Source of the DNA: a virus
Virus record (IMG/VR): IMGVR_UViG_3300030333_004214
Coordinates: 1-44,161 of that record
DNA length: 44,161 nucleotides
Reading direction: 5' to 3' (one strand)
Under the pieces are notes generated by a model. The model was not told where the DNA came from. It worked only from the letters and a program-made list of their open reading frames with translations, and ran no database searches. This document shows, one piece after another, positions 25,433 through 37,000 of this stretch (position 1 is its first letter; the number at the start of each line of letters is the position of its first letter). The position numbers were made by a program, and so were the translations under genes.

Positions 25433-26403
25433 TCTGTCGCCTCCACAGGTGCCTCGTCTACTACAGGGGGAGGGGCTGTTTGGCTTAACAGTTCCGAGAG
25501 ACCCATACTAGGAAGGTCTTGCTGTACTGGAGGGGCGCTCATCTGGGCATCTGAGAGGTTTCGCGTATTGCCCCCGTTCTGGAATTGGGCTAAGTCAAAG
25601 ATGGGAATTACCATCTTATCCTGCCCTGCAGCATCCTTGATACGCACTACAGGGATGTTATCCTGCTTGAGCATATTGAAGAAAGGCTCGTAAGCGGCTA
25701 ATTGAGGGGGTGTGTTGTCCTTCATGGCGAAACCAGTGACTGGTACAGTAACCATGGAGACCCCTTTGTTGAGTTTGCTCTTGAGGCTGCTAGTACTACC
25801 ACTTTCCTCCTCTTGCTCTGCTCGCTCCCATTTGGTGAGGAGATGGTAGAGGTGGAGGTGCTCAGGGCAGTATGTCCCTCGTAGCAACCTGCCGCTCGTG
25901 ACATGCTCCCTTGCTTGAAAGGCTTGAGGTGCCCCTGTCACTGGGTCCTTGAAGTACAAGTCGTACAAGGACTCTCCAGTATCTTCGTCCTTTATCATCT
26001 CATAGACGTTACCAGCCGCCCGGAGAAGTTCATCTATATCGCAACCATCGACAACGCATCTAGTGGCGTCGCCAACAAAGGCATACTTGCCCCCGAACCA
26101 GTACCTCCTAGGTGAGAGGATACTCCTTTTGGTGGGTGCGAGTAACTTGTAGGCTTGCCGGATGTCTGCCCTTCTAGCCTTCTTGGGGTTAGGATGGTTA
26201 GAAGGGTAGAAGTTCACCTTCGGTATCTCGATGTGTCTCTGCATAGCCGCATCCTGCATCATCGTCTGTGCCTGCGCTATCTGCTGTAACTGAGCGAGGG
26301 GGACCTGCGAGTTCGCTGCTAGGTGCACCATTTCTTGACTCGTCTGAGTCGCTAAGGGCTGTCCGGCTGTTTGTCCAAAGGGGTTTATCGTATTCATTAC
26401 CAT
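25429..26403 (-). CDS. Unknown protein with possible zinc site, GTPase group (324 aa)
   Basis: The start has a good ribosome-binding site, GGTGAT, 5 bases upstream, and lies 5 bases after the GTPase stop. The first 60 residues are Gln/Ala-rich. The middle has Arg-rich and Tyr-rich segments (LSPRRYWFGGKYAFVGD) and Cys/His residues that may bind metal (CVVDGC and TYCPEHLHLYH). The C-terminal third is Pro/Gln-rich and disordered. No family recognised. Possible effector or partner of the GTPase, inferred from adjacency only. Confidence 0.7.
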   Translation of the reverse strand: MVMNTINPFGQTAGQPLATQTSQEMVHLAANSQVPLAQLQQIAQAQTMMQDAAMQRHIEIPKVNFYPSNHPNPKKARRADIRQAYKLLAPTKRSILSPRRYWFGGKYAFVGDATRCVVDGCDIDELLRAAGNVYEMIKDEDTGESLYDLYFKDPVTGAPQAFQAREHVTSGRLLRGTYCPEHLHLYHLLTKWERAEQEEESGSTSSLKSKLNKGVSMVTVPVTGFAMKDNTPPQLAAYEPFFNMLKQDNIPVVRIKDAAGQDKMVIPIFDLAQFQNGGNTRNLSDAQMSAPPVQQDLPSMGLSELLSQTAPPPVVDEAPVEATE

Positions 26404-26408
26404 TTATA

Positions 26409-27128
26409 TCACCAACTGAGCATCTCCAATAGGCTCTGTTCGACGTTCCACCCTATCTTCGTGGCCATCATGTTGACTCGGCAGGGAATGCCTGCTTTTT
26501 GGAGTTTCACCATGGATGCCCTGTAAGGGTCGAATATGTCGTGTTCTCGTAGTCTCTTGGCCTGCCACAGGATGTTGGCGTTCTGGTCCCACCACTTGTC
26601 GGCTTTGTTGGCAACAACCCATATCTGCTTTGGTGCGTACTTGCGCCCCTTCCACCATGTCATGAGGCTTCTGTAACGCCATTTCCTCTCTAGTAAGGAA
26701 TCTACGAGATAATCCAGACCTCCCACTGCGTCTATGATATCGCCGTTCGTGCCAGTTTTCCCCCTGTCGTCTATCATGAATACGACTACCTCTACCTGCC
26801 TTTCTACCATGTCGTCTATCCACAGGTTCCAGAATCTCTGCTGGCCACCCACGTCTGCGGAGTGGATGACTCTTTTCTCCCCATGCCATCTCACTCTCTT
26901 TCTTGTAGCCTTGGGGAGTACGTGACCCCCACCCACGAGACGGCTTACGTGTGTAGTCCTCTCCTCCACGTCTTCCATTTCGCCCGGAGTCGTCATGTAT
27001 CTGTCTAACGTAGTCTTTCCAACCATCGACGGCCCGTACACTCCTATCCTCCGGGGTTTCAGAAAGTTGTAGAGTTCCTTCCCGTAGACAATCGCACCCA
27101 TTAGAACAGAGCCTGCTACTCCCACCAT
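26409..27128 (-). CDS. Small GTPase of the Ras/Arf type with N-terminal membrane-like helix (239 aa)
   Basis: All core GTPase boxes are visible: G1 GPSMVGKTT (32-40), a Thr-rich switch I (ERTTH, 56-60), G3 DVGGQQRFW (92-100, with the catalytic-type Gln96), G4 NKAD (174-177) and G5-like MATKIGWNVEQSLLEML (from 221). DxGGQ is characteristic of Arf/Ras-like enzymes. Residues 3-15 (GVAGSVLMGAIVY) are hydrophobic and may anchor it to a membrane. A Lys/Trp-rich insert lies between G3 and G4. It is preceded by two membrane-protein genes and followed by two unknown genes and another membrane protein. Known relatives are switches in polarity and membrane traffic; the viral role is unknown. Confidence 0.9.
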   Translation of the reverse strand: MVGVAGSVLMGAIVYGKELYNFLKPRRIGVYGPSMVGKTTLDRYMTTPGEMEDVEERTTHVSRLVGGGHVLPKATRKRVRWHGEKRVIHSADVGGQQRFWNLWIDDMVERQVEVVVFMIDDRGKTGTNGDIIDAVGGLDYLVDSLLERKWRYRSLMTWWKGRKYAPKQIWVVANKADKWWDQNANILWQAKRLREHDIFDPYRASMVKLQKAGIPCRVNMMATKIGWNVEQSLLEMLSW

Positions 27129-27136
27129 TCAACAAA

Positions 27137-27382
27137 TCACGTCCATCCATTGACCTTGTCTTGAGCGTATTCGATGAACCACTCCACTGTCCTATCCCAT
27201 ACGCTGACATCCAAGGTCTTCTCCGCATAGGAAGTCACGAAAACAGCGAGAGTGGTGAAAAAGAGAGTCCTAGCCCAGCCCCACCCACGTTCATAGTAGT
27301 TATCGAGAGTGTTCTGCCAGTGCAGGGCCTTCAGTGTCGCTTCTGTTGCATCGTCACTAGGTGTGTGAAATAACCAACCCAT
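27137..27382 (-). CDS. Small single-span membrane protein (81 aa)
   Basis: I start at the ATG at 27380-27382; AAGG lies about 7 bases upstream. One transmembrane helix, ARTLFFTTLAVFVTSYAE (about residues 37-54), with an N-terminal soluble helix (DATEATLKALHWQNTLDNYY) and an amphipathic C-terminus. It ends 8 bases before the GTPase start. Likely a membrane partner of the GTPase group; function unknown. Confidence 0.65.
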   Translation of the reverse strand: MGWLFHTPSDDATEATLKALHWQNTLDNYYERGWGWARTLFFTTLAVFVTSYAEKTLDVSVWDRTVEWFIEYAQDKVNGWT

Positions 27383-27384
27383 AA

Positions 27385-27975
27385 TCAAGCCTTCTTGGAA
27401 GCGAACTTTCCGCCCTTGTCACGAGTCTGGCCTTTATTACTCTGACTCTTTGTCACGGCAGCACTGCCCCCTAGGTCTATACCACCCTTGTCCTCAGGAC
27501 CGTGTTGGGGCAAACCGGAGTCCATATCACTCATCTGCATCTCATTCTGATGCTCCATCATGTTCAATTGCCTCATGAATTGAGCCTCCTGCATCCTCAT
27601 CTCGAGTTCCATCTGCTTGTTTGCCATGGCTTGCTGCATGCCTTGCATCTTGCGAGCCCTGTCCCTGTCCATCCTTGCGAATGTCGCACGATGGTCTAGG
27701 TTCTCCTGCATGAGGAGTTTGTATAGGACGAAGGACATCCCTTGGAGAGTGAAGGCCCCCATGGAGTAAGTAGCCGCGTTGGTTCTCACGTCACCTTCCA
27801 TCTTCAACCACAGACCGGCATCGAAGACGGCTATGGCTGCTCCCACTAAGATGGACACGAAGGTGATGAGTCCTAAGACTCGTATCTCATCTGCATTCGT
27901 TTCACTAGGCGCTAGAGGGGGTAATGTGGACATCGTCATGATAACTTCCCTACGCTTCCGAGATAGGCCTAGCAC
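27385..27975 (-). CDS. Membrane protein with Met/Gln-rich coiled coil (196 aa)
   Basis: Two hydrophobic segments, VLGLITFVSILVGAAIAVFD (about 33-52) and a weaker one around YSMGAFTLQGMSFVLYKLL, are followed by a long Met/Gln/Glu-rich coiled coil (RMDRDRARKMQGMQQAMANK onward) and a basic Lys-rich tail (KGGKFASKKA). The GTG start is decided by AGGAGGG five bases upstream (27981-27987); an internal ATG at 27939 has a weaker site. It opens the membrane/GTPase group downstream of the giant gene, and could act as a scaffold between a membrane and cytosolic partners. Confidence 0.7.
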   Translation of the reverse strand: MLGLSRKRREVIMTMSTLPPLAPSETNADEIRVLGLITFVSILVGAAIAVFDAGLWLKMEGDVRTNAATYSMGAFTLQGMSFVLYKLLMQENLDHRATFARMDRDRARKMQGMQQAMANKQMELEMRMQEAQFMRQLNMMEHQNEMQMSDMDSGLPQHGPEDKGGIDLGGSAAVTKSQSNKGQTRDKGGKFASKKA

Positions 27976-27980
27976 ATATA

Positions 27981-27987
27981 CCCTCCT
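27981..27987 (-). promoter_or_regulatory. Strong Shine-Dalgarno site deciding a GTG start
   Basis: AGGAGGG on the minus strand, five bases before the GTG at 27973-27975. It is stronger than any site before the internal ATG at 27939, so the longer reading is preferred. Confidence 0.6.
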
Positions 27988-28025
27988 GTTGGAAGGCTGA
28001 CCGTCTTCTTGATTTTCTCACCCTT

Positions 28026-28064
28026 TTCTTCAATAAGAAAGATGGGGCTATTATTGTTGAAGAA
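28026..28064. repeat. Inverted repeat after the giant gene
   Basis: Arms TTCTTCAA (28026-28033) and TTGAAGAA (28057-28064) are perfect inverted repeats, and the adjoining TAA/TTA bases can extend the stem imperfectly. It lies just downstream of the stop of the 10.6-kb gene and may form an RNA hairpin for termination, processing or protection of the downstream transcript. Confidence 0.45.
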
Positions 28065-28077
28065 TAACACAAGATTA

Positions 28078-31000
28078 TCAAGAAAGGTCACCAGTGTCAG
28101 TATCATACTGACCTTGGTAATCAGTACTACTGGTGTCACCAAAACCCTCTCTGTAGTCATCAGCACGCCATTCAGACTCAGCAGTCGCTTCTGCTCTCTT
28201 CCTAGCCTCTGTCGACAATTGCCCTGTGTGTATGAACCATTGCTTCTCATCATCTGGGCTGATTTTCGGTAGAGTTTGATTGTCACCTATTACGTCTCGA
28301 TGACTCTTGGCATTCAAAATGGTCATGTTGGTTAAGTGCCCATCTACTGTGTCCATCACCCCTTGCCCTCTGGCTCTTGCTTCCATAGACGCTTGGAAGG
28401 GGAAATGATTGACTTGGAACTCCAAGGCTTTCTCATGAGCCTCTTCGGCATGCTTCTCCAATGCCTCATGATAGTAATCAGGCCTGATTCCAAAAGTGAG
28501 TGGTGCTGGGCGGCCAGAGTCTAGCGCATCCCCAGTAGTGAACTCGACGAGAGAGGGGTCAGCCCCTTCCTTGGTCAACGGAGGCATATTGGGGTTACCT
28601 GAAGACAGAGCCGCCAGCAAGCGTTTGGCAAGTGAGTCTTGGTTCTCGTCTAATTGTGAGAGGGGGACAGTATAAGCAGTCAAGTCATCATCCACTTCGA
28701 GTAATTCTCTCCCTCTAGGGGCTCGTATCATCATCCTCTTATTCTGCTCGCTCATACCATGCGTTGCGAATGCTTGGTGGAGATTACCTTCCGTGTAATC
28801 GGTCATCAACTCCTTACAGATATCTGCATCTAGATTCTTATTCTTATCAGCCTTGCGTTCCAAAGCGGTCACGAAACCCACAAACTCCGAAGAGAATACC
28901 CAGTCACCAGTATCAGGGTTCAACCGACCTATCTTGTGCAACTCAGTGAAAGCCTTATTATTATCCACTGCGGCAATCTTAGCCATTATCTCTTTTCCTG
29001 CAGCATCCGCCTTTGCGCTGGAGATTCTGAGTTTGTCATTCACCTTCCTCACTAGGCTATACAGACTGTGGGGGTTGGTGAAACCTTGGTAACCGTCCTC
29101 TTCCAACTTACCAGAATGTCCTAGGGATGAGCCGAAACCCGGATGCATCACAGGGATTCTGAAATGCAGACTACCTTTCGCCACCAATCGCCCGTCGACA
29201 CCAGTGTCCGCCTCGTAATGAGGGTGGTTAGCATCCGGGGAACTCAATAGGTATGTCAATTGCCAGTAAGTCCTTTCATCTTCCTCGCTGACCTCCTTAT
29301 GCAGTGGGTTTCCGTGTTTATCATAGGGAACAATGGCCTTGTAAAAGGCATCAATGAAAGACTGGCTATCCATTCGACCCCCTATTCTCTCATCGAACTG
29401 CCCATGCAAGGTAGGCACCCCAGTGAATTTGTACCACGTACATAGAGGCTGGTCAACAGGCATTTCCACACTTCGATACACCTCCTGCCCGGCCATTGGA
29501 TGCGAATCAGGGTAATGGATAGGGTTTCCCTTGTGGTCCACGACTTGCACATACTGCCTCTCAGGATAGGCTCGCATTTTGCCTGTCGCGGGGTCTATGG
29601 CAGGGTCCACCCCTGTACTCACTATTGACTCCAATCTATCACGAAGCCGTTCCCTGTGCATTTTCTCAACTATGTGCTCAGGAGGGTCCTGTGCTGTGCG
29701 ACCCACTAGATATTCCCTTGCGAGTCTCTGCTTCGGCCAGTTCCCTATGCCAAATTCTTTCAAGTACTTGAAATCGTAGTTGTGCCCCGGCCAATTGCAT
29801 TGCCCTTCTGTGAGGTGTGGCTTAGTATCATCCAAGTAAGGGCTATCTACCATTTTATTCTTGCAAGGCCGTATGTATTGCTTGCTTTCTTCGTATATCG
29901 GCTCTTCACCATTCGCTCTACATACACAACTAGTTATGTCCGAGAGGAATTCACCATACGTTGGCGAGTCCTTATCCTCGTCTTGCTGCTTACCTGCCCC
30001 GCATCTCGCACATGACCTGTGAGTTACTGCTTTGCGATTGAGAGTTTGCTTGCAACAGGGGCATGACTGCTGTCCATTTTTGACGGCGTATTGGTTCTTG
30101 TCATAGGGATTCCCAGAGTCTTCCCCTACCCCTATGTCATGCAGGTTGTAGTCATCATCCCTCCCCTTGACCTTTATCATTCCCATTGCGTTAGTCGGTA
30201 TCCCATCTGCATCTCCCCAGCCGGGATGGTCGAAGTAATCAATACCACGACCTAGGTAGACACCGTCAGCACCGAAGTGCCTTTGGAAGAGCGGTTGCCG
30301 ACCAAGACCCTGCCAGTCAGAGACATGCCCTTCACCTAAATCGAAGATGCTGAACTTGGAGCCGTTCCTCTCGAACATCGGTATCAAGTACCCTCCCCCG
30401 TCAGGAGACCTGACACCATGGAAGCCGATGAACATCAACCCGCCTAGATGGGAGAGAGACAAACCAGTGTCGTTGTATTCTACATCAGGGAATGCTCCCG
30501 GCCTTCTGCTAGCAATCCTATCCCCTAAATCTGAGGCATTGAGAGTGGTGTACTTGATGAGCCTTCTAGCGAATTCACCTCCTACTATTCTACGGTAGTG
30601 TCCTCGAAGTTTCTGACCTTGGGAATCCTCGAACATGCCTTCCATCTTGGTCATGATGTTGCCATGGTGGTGAGAGCAATAATGACCATGGGGGTTGTAG
30701 AACTCACCCGGCTTATCTGGCCCATATGTGGCTGCAGCAGGCCGTGTTCTTACACCCTCTCCGTCACACACGAAACATTTGATAGGTGAGGCTCCTTCGT
30801 GATTGTGGCTCATATCGCCAGTACCTTCACAGTATTCGCAAGCATGGCCTTCCGTTCTGAAGGTGTCTTCGCAATGAGGGTGCTCGCATGTTGGTAATGA
30901 TTCCCCTGCGTCACCATCACCGAAATGTCCCCTAGGGAATACCATCCCGTATTTATTGAAACCAGATTCATGCATGTCAGTCCACCACGAAGGGCGTAGA

Positions 31001-34000
31001 GGCATGCCCGGCACTAAGGCTCGTGCTCGTGTGGAAAGCGAGTATAACAGAGAAGCAAGAGCCTCAGGCTCTAATTGCGCTTGAAGCGTATTAGTGAGTT
31101 CCTGACGAGGGAGGAAGTCACTTTGCGTTTCCAATGGCATTGATTTTCCAGTCTCTCGGGACATGAACGTATTGAAAGAGCCGCCCGGCCAGCCATGTTG
31201 AGCACCCTTAGCACCCCTGATTGTCCTCAAATAGCCCAACGGGTCATCATGAACCATTCTATCCAATTGCCAGTTTTGGAATGAACCTACGCTATCATCG
31301 GCAGTTTTACGTATCGCCGCTACTATGTCTTTTGCCGCGTTAGGTGATACAGCATCCCTTTCTCCTTTACGACGGAAGTATTCTGTAGCCCAATCTCTCA
31401 GACTATCGTCATCTTTTATCTCCCCTATGGTTCTGAGCATGTCTTGAGCCCACTTTTTATCATCTGATACTATAGATAGATTGTTCTCGTCTTTCACAGG
31501 TTTGCCTTCTTCGTCTCTCTCTATCTCAGGGGCCAATTGGTCTCTAGCCCACTTCGTTGCAATTCTATGCCATGCTTCTTCCTGTTCCTGATGCCAGTCA
31601 TCGACGCTGCCTATCTCGAATGGCCTATCATCAGGCCCTATAGGGTCCATAGGGACATAGTCCTCAATCTCGGGCTCAAACTCTCTTTTCTGTCCTTCAG
31701 CGAAACTGGAGACGAACCTACCAACTGCACCATCATCGCTTTTGAGCCAATGAGCAGCACGTGGTTGGTATTGCACTTTGCCGTTTTCGTCGGCTATGAT
31801 ACCCACACCTAGGTTCTTCATGAAGACCAAAGCCATGTTGATGTCTTGTATGGCCTTACTTACACCTCTCTCATGCTCCTGTTGACCTGCCCCATCACAA
31901 GAACCGCAATGCCCAGTACCTTGACATGCTATACAAGCAAACTCATGCGCTGGGAGAATGTTGTCCATCCCGCCGAATTCAGGGTCTGCTAGAGAAGGAT
32001 AATGTCGTGTTAATTCATCTATGTACTTGTCCCATTCCGATTCATCCCAGTCATCACCTACATGCCCTAAATGGCGCGGTCGTAACTCTTCTCGTATGAA
32101 CCTCATGGAATCCGGGTGTGCCCAATTGACATCGTGCGTAGTCCCTGCTTTCATGGGTAATGGTACCCTCTTGTCTCGAGTCGTGCCATCCAGTTCTACT
32201 ATCTGGACTGGCTTGCCTTCCGCATCCCTCTCTACTACGGTAGGGACATCCAAAAAGCGACCTTCTTCATCATGATACTGTAGTTTTGCAGCATGCCATT
32301 TAGCAGCCTCATCCACAGTATGATGAATACCATGTCCATGACATGATAAGCACCTTGTCGCTGTACCGAGTGTGTTCAGCCCTATAGGTGCTTGATTGTG
32401 CCCTGCTCGCTGCATGCTTTGCTTACTGAACTCGGGGAAACTCGCCCTATTCACTATCTCATTTCGTAGATGGAACCAAGCGCCTTTCAAGGCCGTGCTT
32501 TCATTAGTGGACAGTTTGAGCATCGTATCCATATCAGGGAATTTCTTACCGTCCATTACCTCGGTCATGACTTGATTTACCTTCCAAGACTTATCTGGGT
32601 CTCTCTTTCGCACTAAGCGAGTAATGCCCTTGCCGCCTGTGACTCCCTTCCAGAGAATATCCATTAGGTTATCACCGTTCTCGTCCTTGTCCTCTAGAAT
32701 CTCACCGAGGCTCTTCCCAGTGACATTCCACAGACTGGTGCCTGAATTGGGGCCTTCCATGATGGTATTGTACGAATCATCCAATTCTTCATGTGCGACC
32801 CATTTATGGAACAATTCTGGATTTGGGAGGTTTCTCATCTCGTGCCAGAAGCCCCACACACTAGGATGGTTCTCATAAGGCTGCATGAAACCATGCTCAT
32901 CAGCATCGAAATGGGCTGATGTCTTATCAATGGCGTCATGGACAGCAGAGCGGTTGAGAGCGTCGAATACGAAATCCAAAGGCCCTATCTGCCCTTCTTC
33001 CCCTTCCAAGCCTCTCCAATTCACACCTTCTCCGAAATGAGCGAACAGAGGTGGCTCTTCACCTGCTTTCACTATAGGAGGGAAATGGAAGATGCTATTC
33101 AATACAGGTTCGTCTGGTTGGAGGTTCATCTCCTGCTGTAAGAGTTGCTTCCTGCGTGGCGTCAGGTAATCCTGCCAGTCTTTCTCGAGGGCTAGGAAAG
33201 GCCTGAGTTTCAAATGATGGTGCTGACGAAACTCAGCCTGCTCCTCTGGAGTCAAAGCGACGTTATCTAGATTCTTCCTAAGCACCCTAATAGCCCACAA
33301 GGCCCTACTTACACGAGGGAGGTATTTGCCCTCGTCTATCAATTTACGCAAGTGATGCTGAATACCACCATCCCTGCCGACTGCTGAAAACCAACCTAGG
33401 GGGTTTTTATGGTTGTGAGCAGCGAGATTGGGGTCGATGATATGCATCGCTAGGAGCCTCTTCAATTGCTCCATCCCCTCATCGCTATGAGGCATGGCTT
33501 CTTCTGCGGCACGCAATCGGGCTGTGCTGGCATTGAAGGACTCTGGGAGCATTTGGTTGAGTCTAGCAGTCGGTGACATGGGATGACCACGACCGAATGG
33601 ATTGCCACCACCCATTGTACTGAGACGAGCGCCCATTATGAGAGCAGGGGGTACAGGGGTAATGATGGGAATCCCAAGACTCTGTGATGGTTTCAGAACC
33701 TTCATGATATTCGTGAAAGGGTCATGGCTGACTCTCTTGGCCCACGCTTCATCCATGGAGGGTTCCAGCATATCCATTAGGTTCTCATAGTCTGCCAAAT
33801 GCGGCTCCATCTTTGCAGTGTAAAGCAGGTCTTCTATCATCTCGTTGACCATTTTAATAGGTGGCACTCCCTCCATGACGTTCACATCCCCTCCACAGTC
33901 ATCGTAGATTTTCTGCCAATCCGCTGCTGACACAGGGCATTCTACCTCATAACTCGCTTCTCCCCTCGCTCTCCCTTCTTCCAAGTGGTCTTCCAGTGTG

Positions 34001-37000
34001 GGAATATCCATCGTACCCCCATGGTGCATTGCTTTCCTAGCACAATAGGGGCAAGGATGCTGTGTAATGACATCCTCGGGGATGATTCTAGGGTCATAAA
34101 GGCCGAGTTCCGACTTGATGTTCGGACTCACCATCCCAAGACCGCTGACTACATGCCTCCAATCGACTTGATAAGTACGCTCATCTTCAGGTACCTCTTC
34201 ACCTTTCGGTTGACCTGCTTTCTCATGGTCCGGGGGGTAGACTGCAGGAAGAGTGAGATTGAGGTCAGGTAAAGCACCCTTGCGTCCCATGCGCTCGTTC
34301 CAAGCATCTCTGACATCTTGATTGCGTATCTTATCCACTAATTCGTCTATCTTAGCGTCCATCTCATCTCTAGAGAGTTCTACTGGTTGCCTAGTTATGG
34401 GGTCTATGCCCTTCCCATATTTTCCAATATCCCCCCCGCTACCTAGAGCCTTGACTTCATTCATCAACTCGAAGAGTTCAGTATAGAGGGCATTCTGCCT
34501 ATCGAGTTGTTCTCTATTACGACGCCTTGTCGGTATCAAGAACCTATCACGTGAGAAGACAGGGGACATGGTAGGGGCTCTCAACTTGGTTCTATCTTGA
34601 ACTTCTACCACCCTACCGTCTGGGAGGTGATAACTCCTCTTCGGTGGAGTGTGGCTACGTCCCTTCATCATCATCGAGAGAGTGGTATGGTCACCTTCAC
34701 GAATGACATCGTGATGTCCGCATTGGCAAACCTCACACATCTTCCCGCTAGGGCTGAGATGAGCGTTGTCCAGAATGCTCCTAGTGCCTCGATGCTCATA
34801 ATCCAAATCTCCCCTAGCGTGCATGATGCGTATATCCTCATCAGAGAAGTCCTCGAACATCTCAGGCCGACGCGCTATCTGCTTTCTCACACCTTCGCTT
34901 TTCGTCCCCTTGCAGTCCGGGCATAGTTTGCTTTCATTCATCCGACCATCAGGCCAATGTGCGTAACCACTACCATTGCAAGTAGAGCACGCGCCCATCT
35001 CCATGAGCCCTTCATCTAGCATCATGTTCCTATTGTCAGTGTCTCCTTGGTATATCTGACCAACTAGAGTGTCAATGGAGGGAATGTCATTGTCGTTCAG
35101 AGCATGTACTACCCTTTGGAACCATGTAGAATCGACTGCGTTCACAGGCTCCAAGGCTCGTATCAGACCAGCACCAAAACCACCGGGCAATGACCCTTCT
35201 AGGGCATCTGGTATCTTCTGGAAGAGCCTGCGATACCTATCTATGAAAGCATCAGCGTTCCCTGCTTTGTGCCATTCTTCCAACAGACGCCCTCGTGTCA
35301 GGAAGCCACCTGCATTAGTGAGTTCCGGCAAAAAGAAGATAGGGTGGACTTCAACGGGGTTCACTCCCTCATCGACAGGTATCATTCTCTTGAGCAGAGA
35401 ACTTCGCAAACTCGCCCCATATATGCTCTCTCTCCCATCATATGCGAAAGACTCCCTTATTCTATCATTTGCTCTTTCCTTTGCTTCTAACTGTACTAAG
35501 GACTGGAAGTCAGAGATGCCACTAGACCTGAAATTAGCATCACGGAGTATGCGGGTATCAGCGACGTAACTTTTCCCACCTTCCTCTTTAGAGAAGGGGT
35601 CATCACCACCTTTGCACATCTCGCATTGGGGGTCAGCACTGCCATGGCAAGCGGGGCAGAGAACCATGTGCCCGATACGCATAGCGAACTTCTTATCGTA
35701 CTCATCCGCTTGCTGTAACAGGCCTTTTTCATGCTCTATCCCATAACCTGCATTAAACCAACTATGACTTCGGTCAGGAGCACCTACCTCTACCTTGCTT
35801 TCACCTTCGTCGTTGGTGTACGTTGTCTTGCCTAGCAGTTCATGCTGGAGTTTCTCGAAAAGCATCTTTGCCTCGATAGTCCCCGGCTTCCTTGGGTGCA
35901 TGTATGTGAGCATCCCTGCCATCTTACTGGCACCCACTTGGTTCGTGCCTGAGCACTGTACTGCTTCTGGGCTCCCCAATTCCCCTTCGACATGCCGGCA
36001 GGATTTGCCAGTAGCGAAAGACCTACCCGCATCATCGCACTGGTCACACTTCTGAAGAGTGCCCTTGTGATACTCCTCAGTGGCTAAGGATTCTGACAAC
36101 TGCTCTTTCTCTTTCGCAGTGAGCCCCTTCATGGCATGCCTTCTCAAATCGCTATCCACTAATCTCTGGAAAGACGGATGGTTAGCAACCTCCATGAGAT
36201 TCCTGACACTCCGAGTTTTGGGGTCCAATAGGATATCCGTTAATAGCGCCATTCTCTGATAATCGCGGAAGTTGCTCTCTTGCTTACCAAATCGCACTCT
36301 TGGTTTCACCCCTGTCGCAAAGCGAGTCCCGCGGAGCAGCCTGTCCACCCAGAATCTCCTATCCGGTCCTTCTTCAGGCAAACCACTCAATTGCCTGAGT
36401 AACTCATCCGCTTGCTGCTTGTTCAATTCCCCTTGCCTTTGGCTGGTGTATATGCTCTCTCGCGTTCCCGGTTTCTTCTTCAATACTGCTTGTAATAGTT
36501 CTAGATAGACCCCGTCTCTCACAGGACGTAAGAAGGGGTGCATCTCCATGCGTCCCATATGAGTATCCCATTTCTGATTCAGTGCGGTAAGGTCATCTCC
36601 TCGAATATCTATGATATGGGGGGAACCCGTTGGGATAGCCATAGGGTCCAACCCCTTCAAAGTACGTTCACCCTCTTCTATACGAGGCGCTGCCCCTGTA
36701 TCTTCTTCATACATCTCGTCATGTATATCACCCAGAGGGCCGTCATCGTAGAACTCATCCTCATCCACATCATACCTTTCCTCAGCCTCTGCTTCGTCAA
36801 TGGCACCTTCACCGCCGATGTCCTGAGTCTGCTCGATATAGCGATGCCTACGCCCTTCGGCATGTTTCTGAGATAAATAATTCTCGATGGACGATATGCT
36901 ATTCTGAGACCCTATTAAGCCCGTACCATTAGCATATATCGCACTTGCCATCTGAGCCATGCTATTCCTAGGAAAGTTACCGGCTTTGGCCCCTCTCTGT

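Noticed and set aside
26404-27228. 274-codon Arg-rich frame on the same strand as the GTPase
   Set aside because: It overlaps the GTPase almost completely in a shifted frame and is composed of Arg/Gly/Ser-rich sequence without pattern, while the GTPase frame shows all G boxes.
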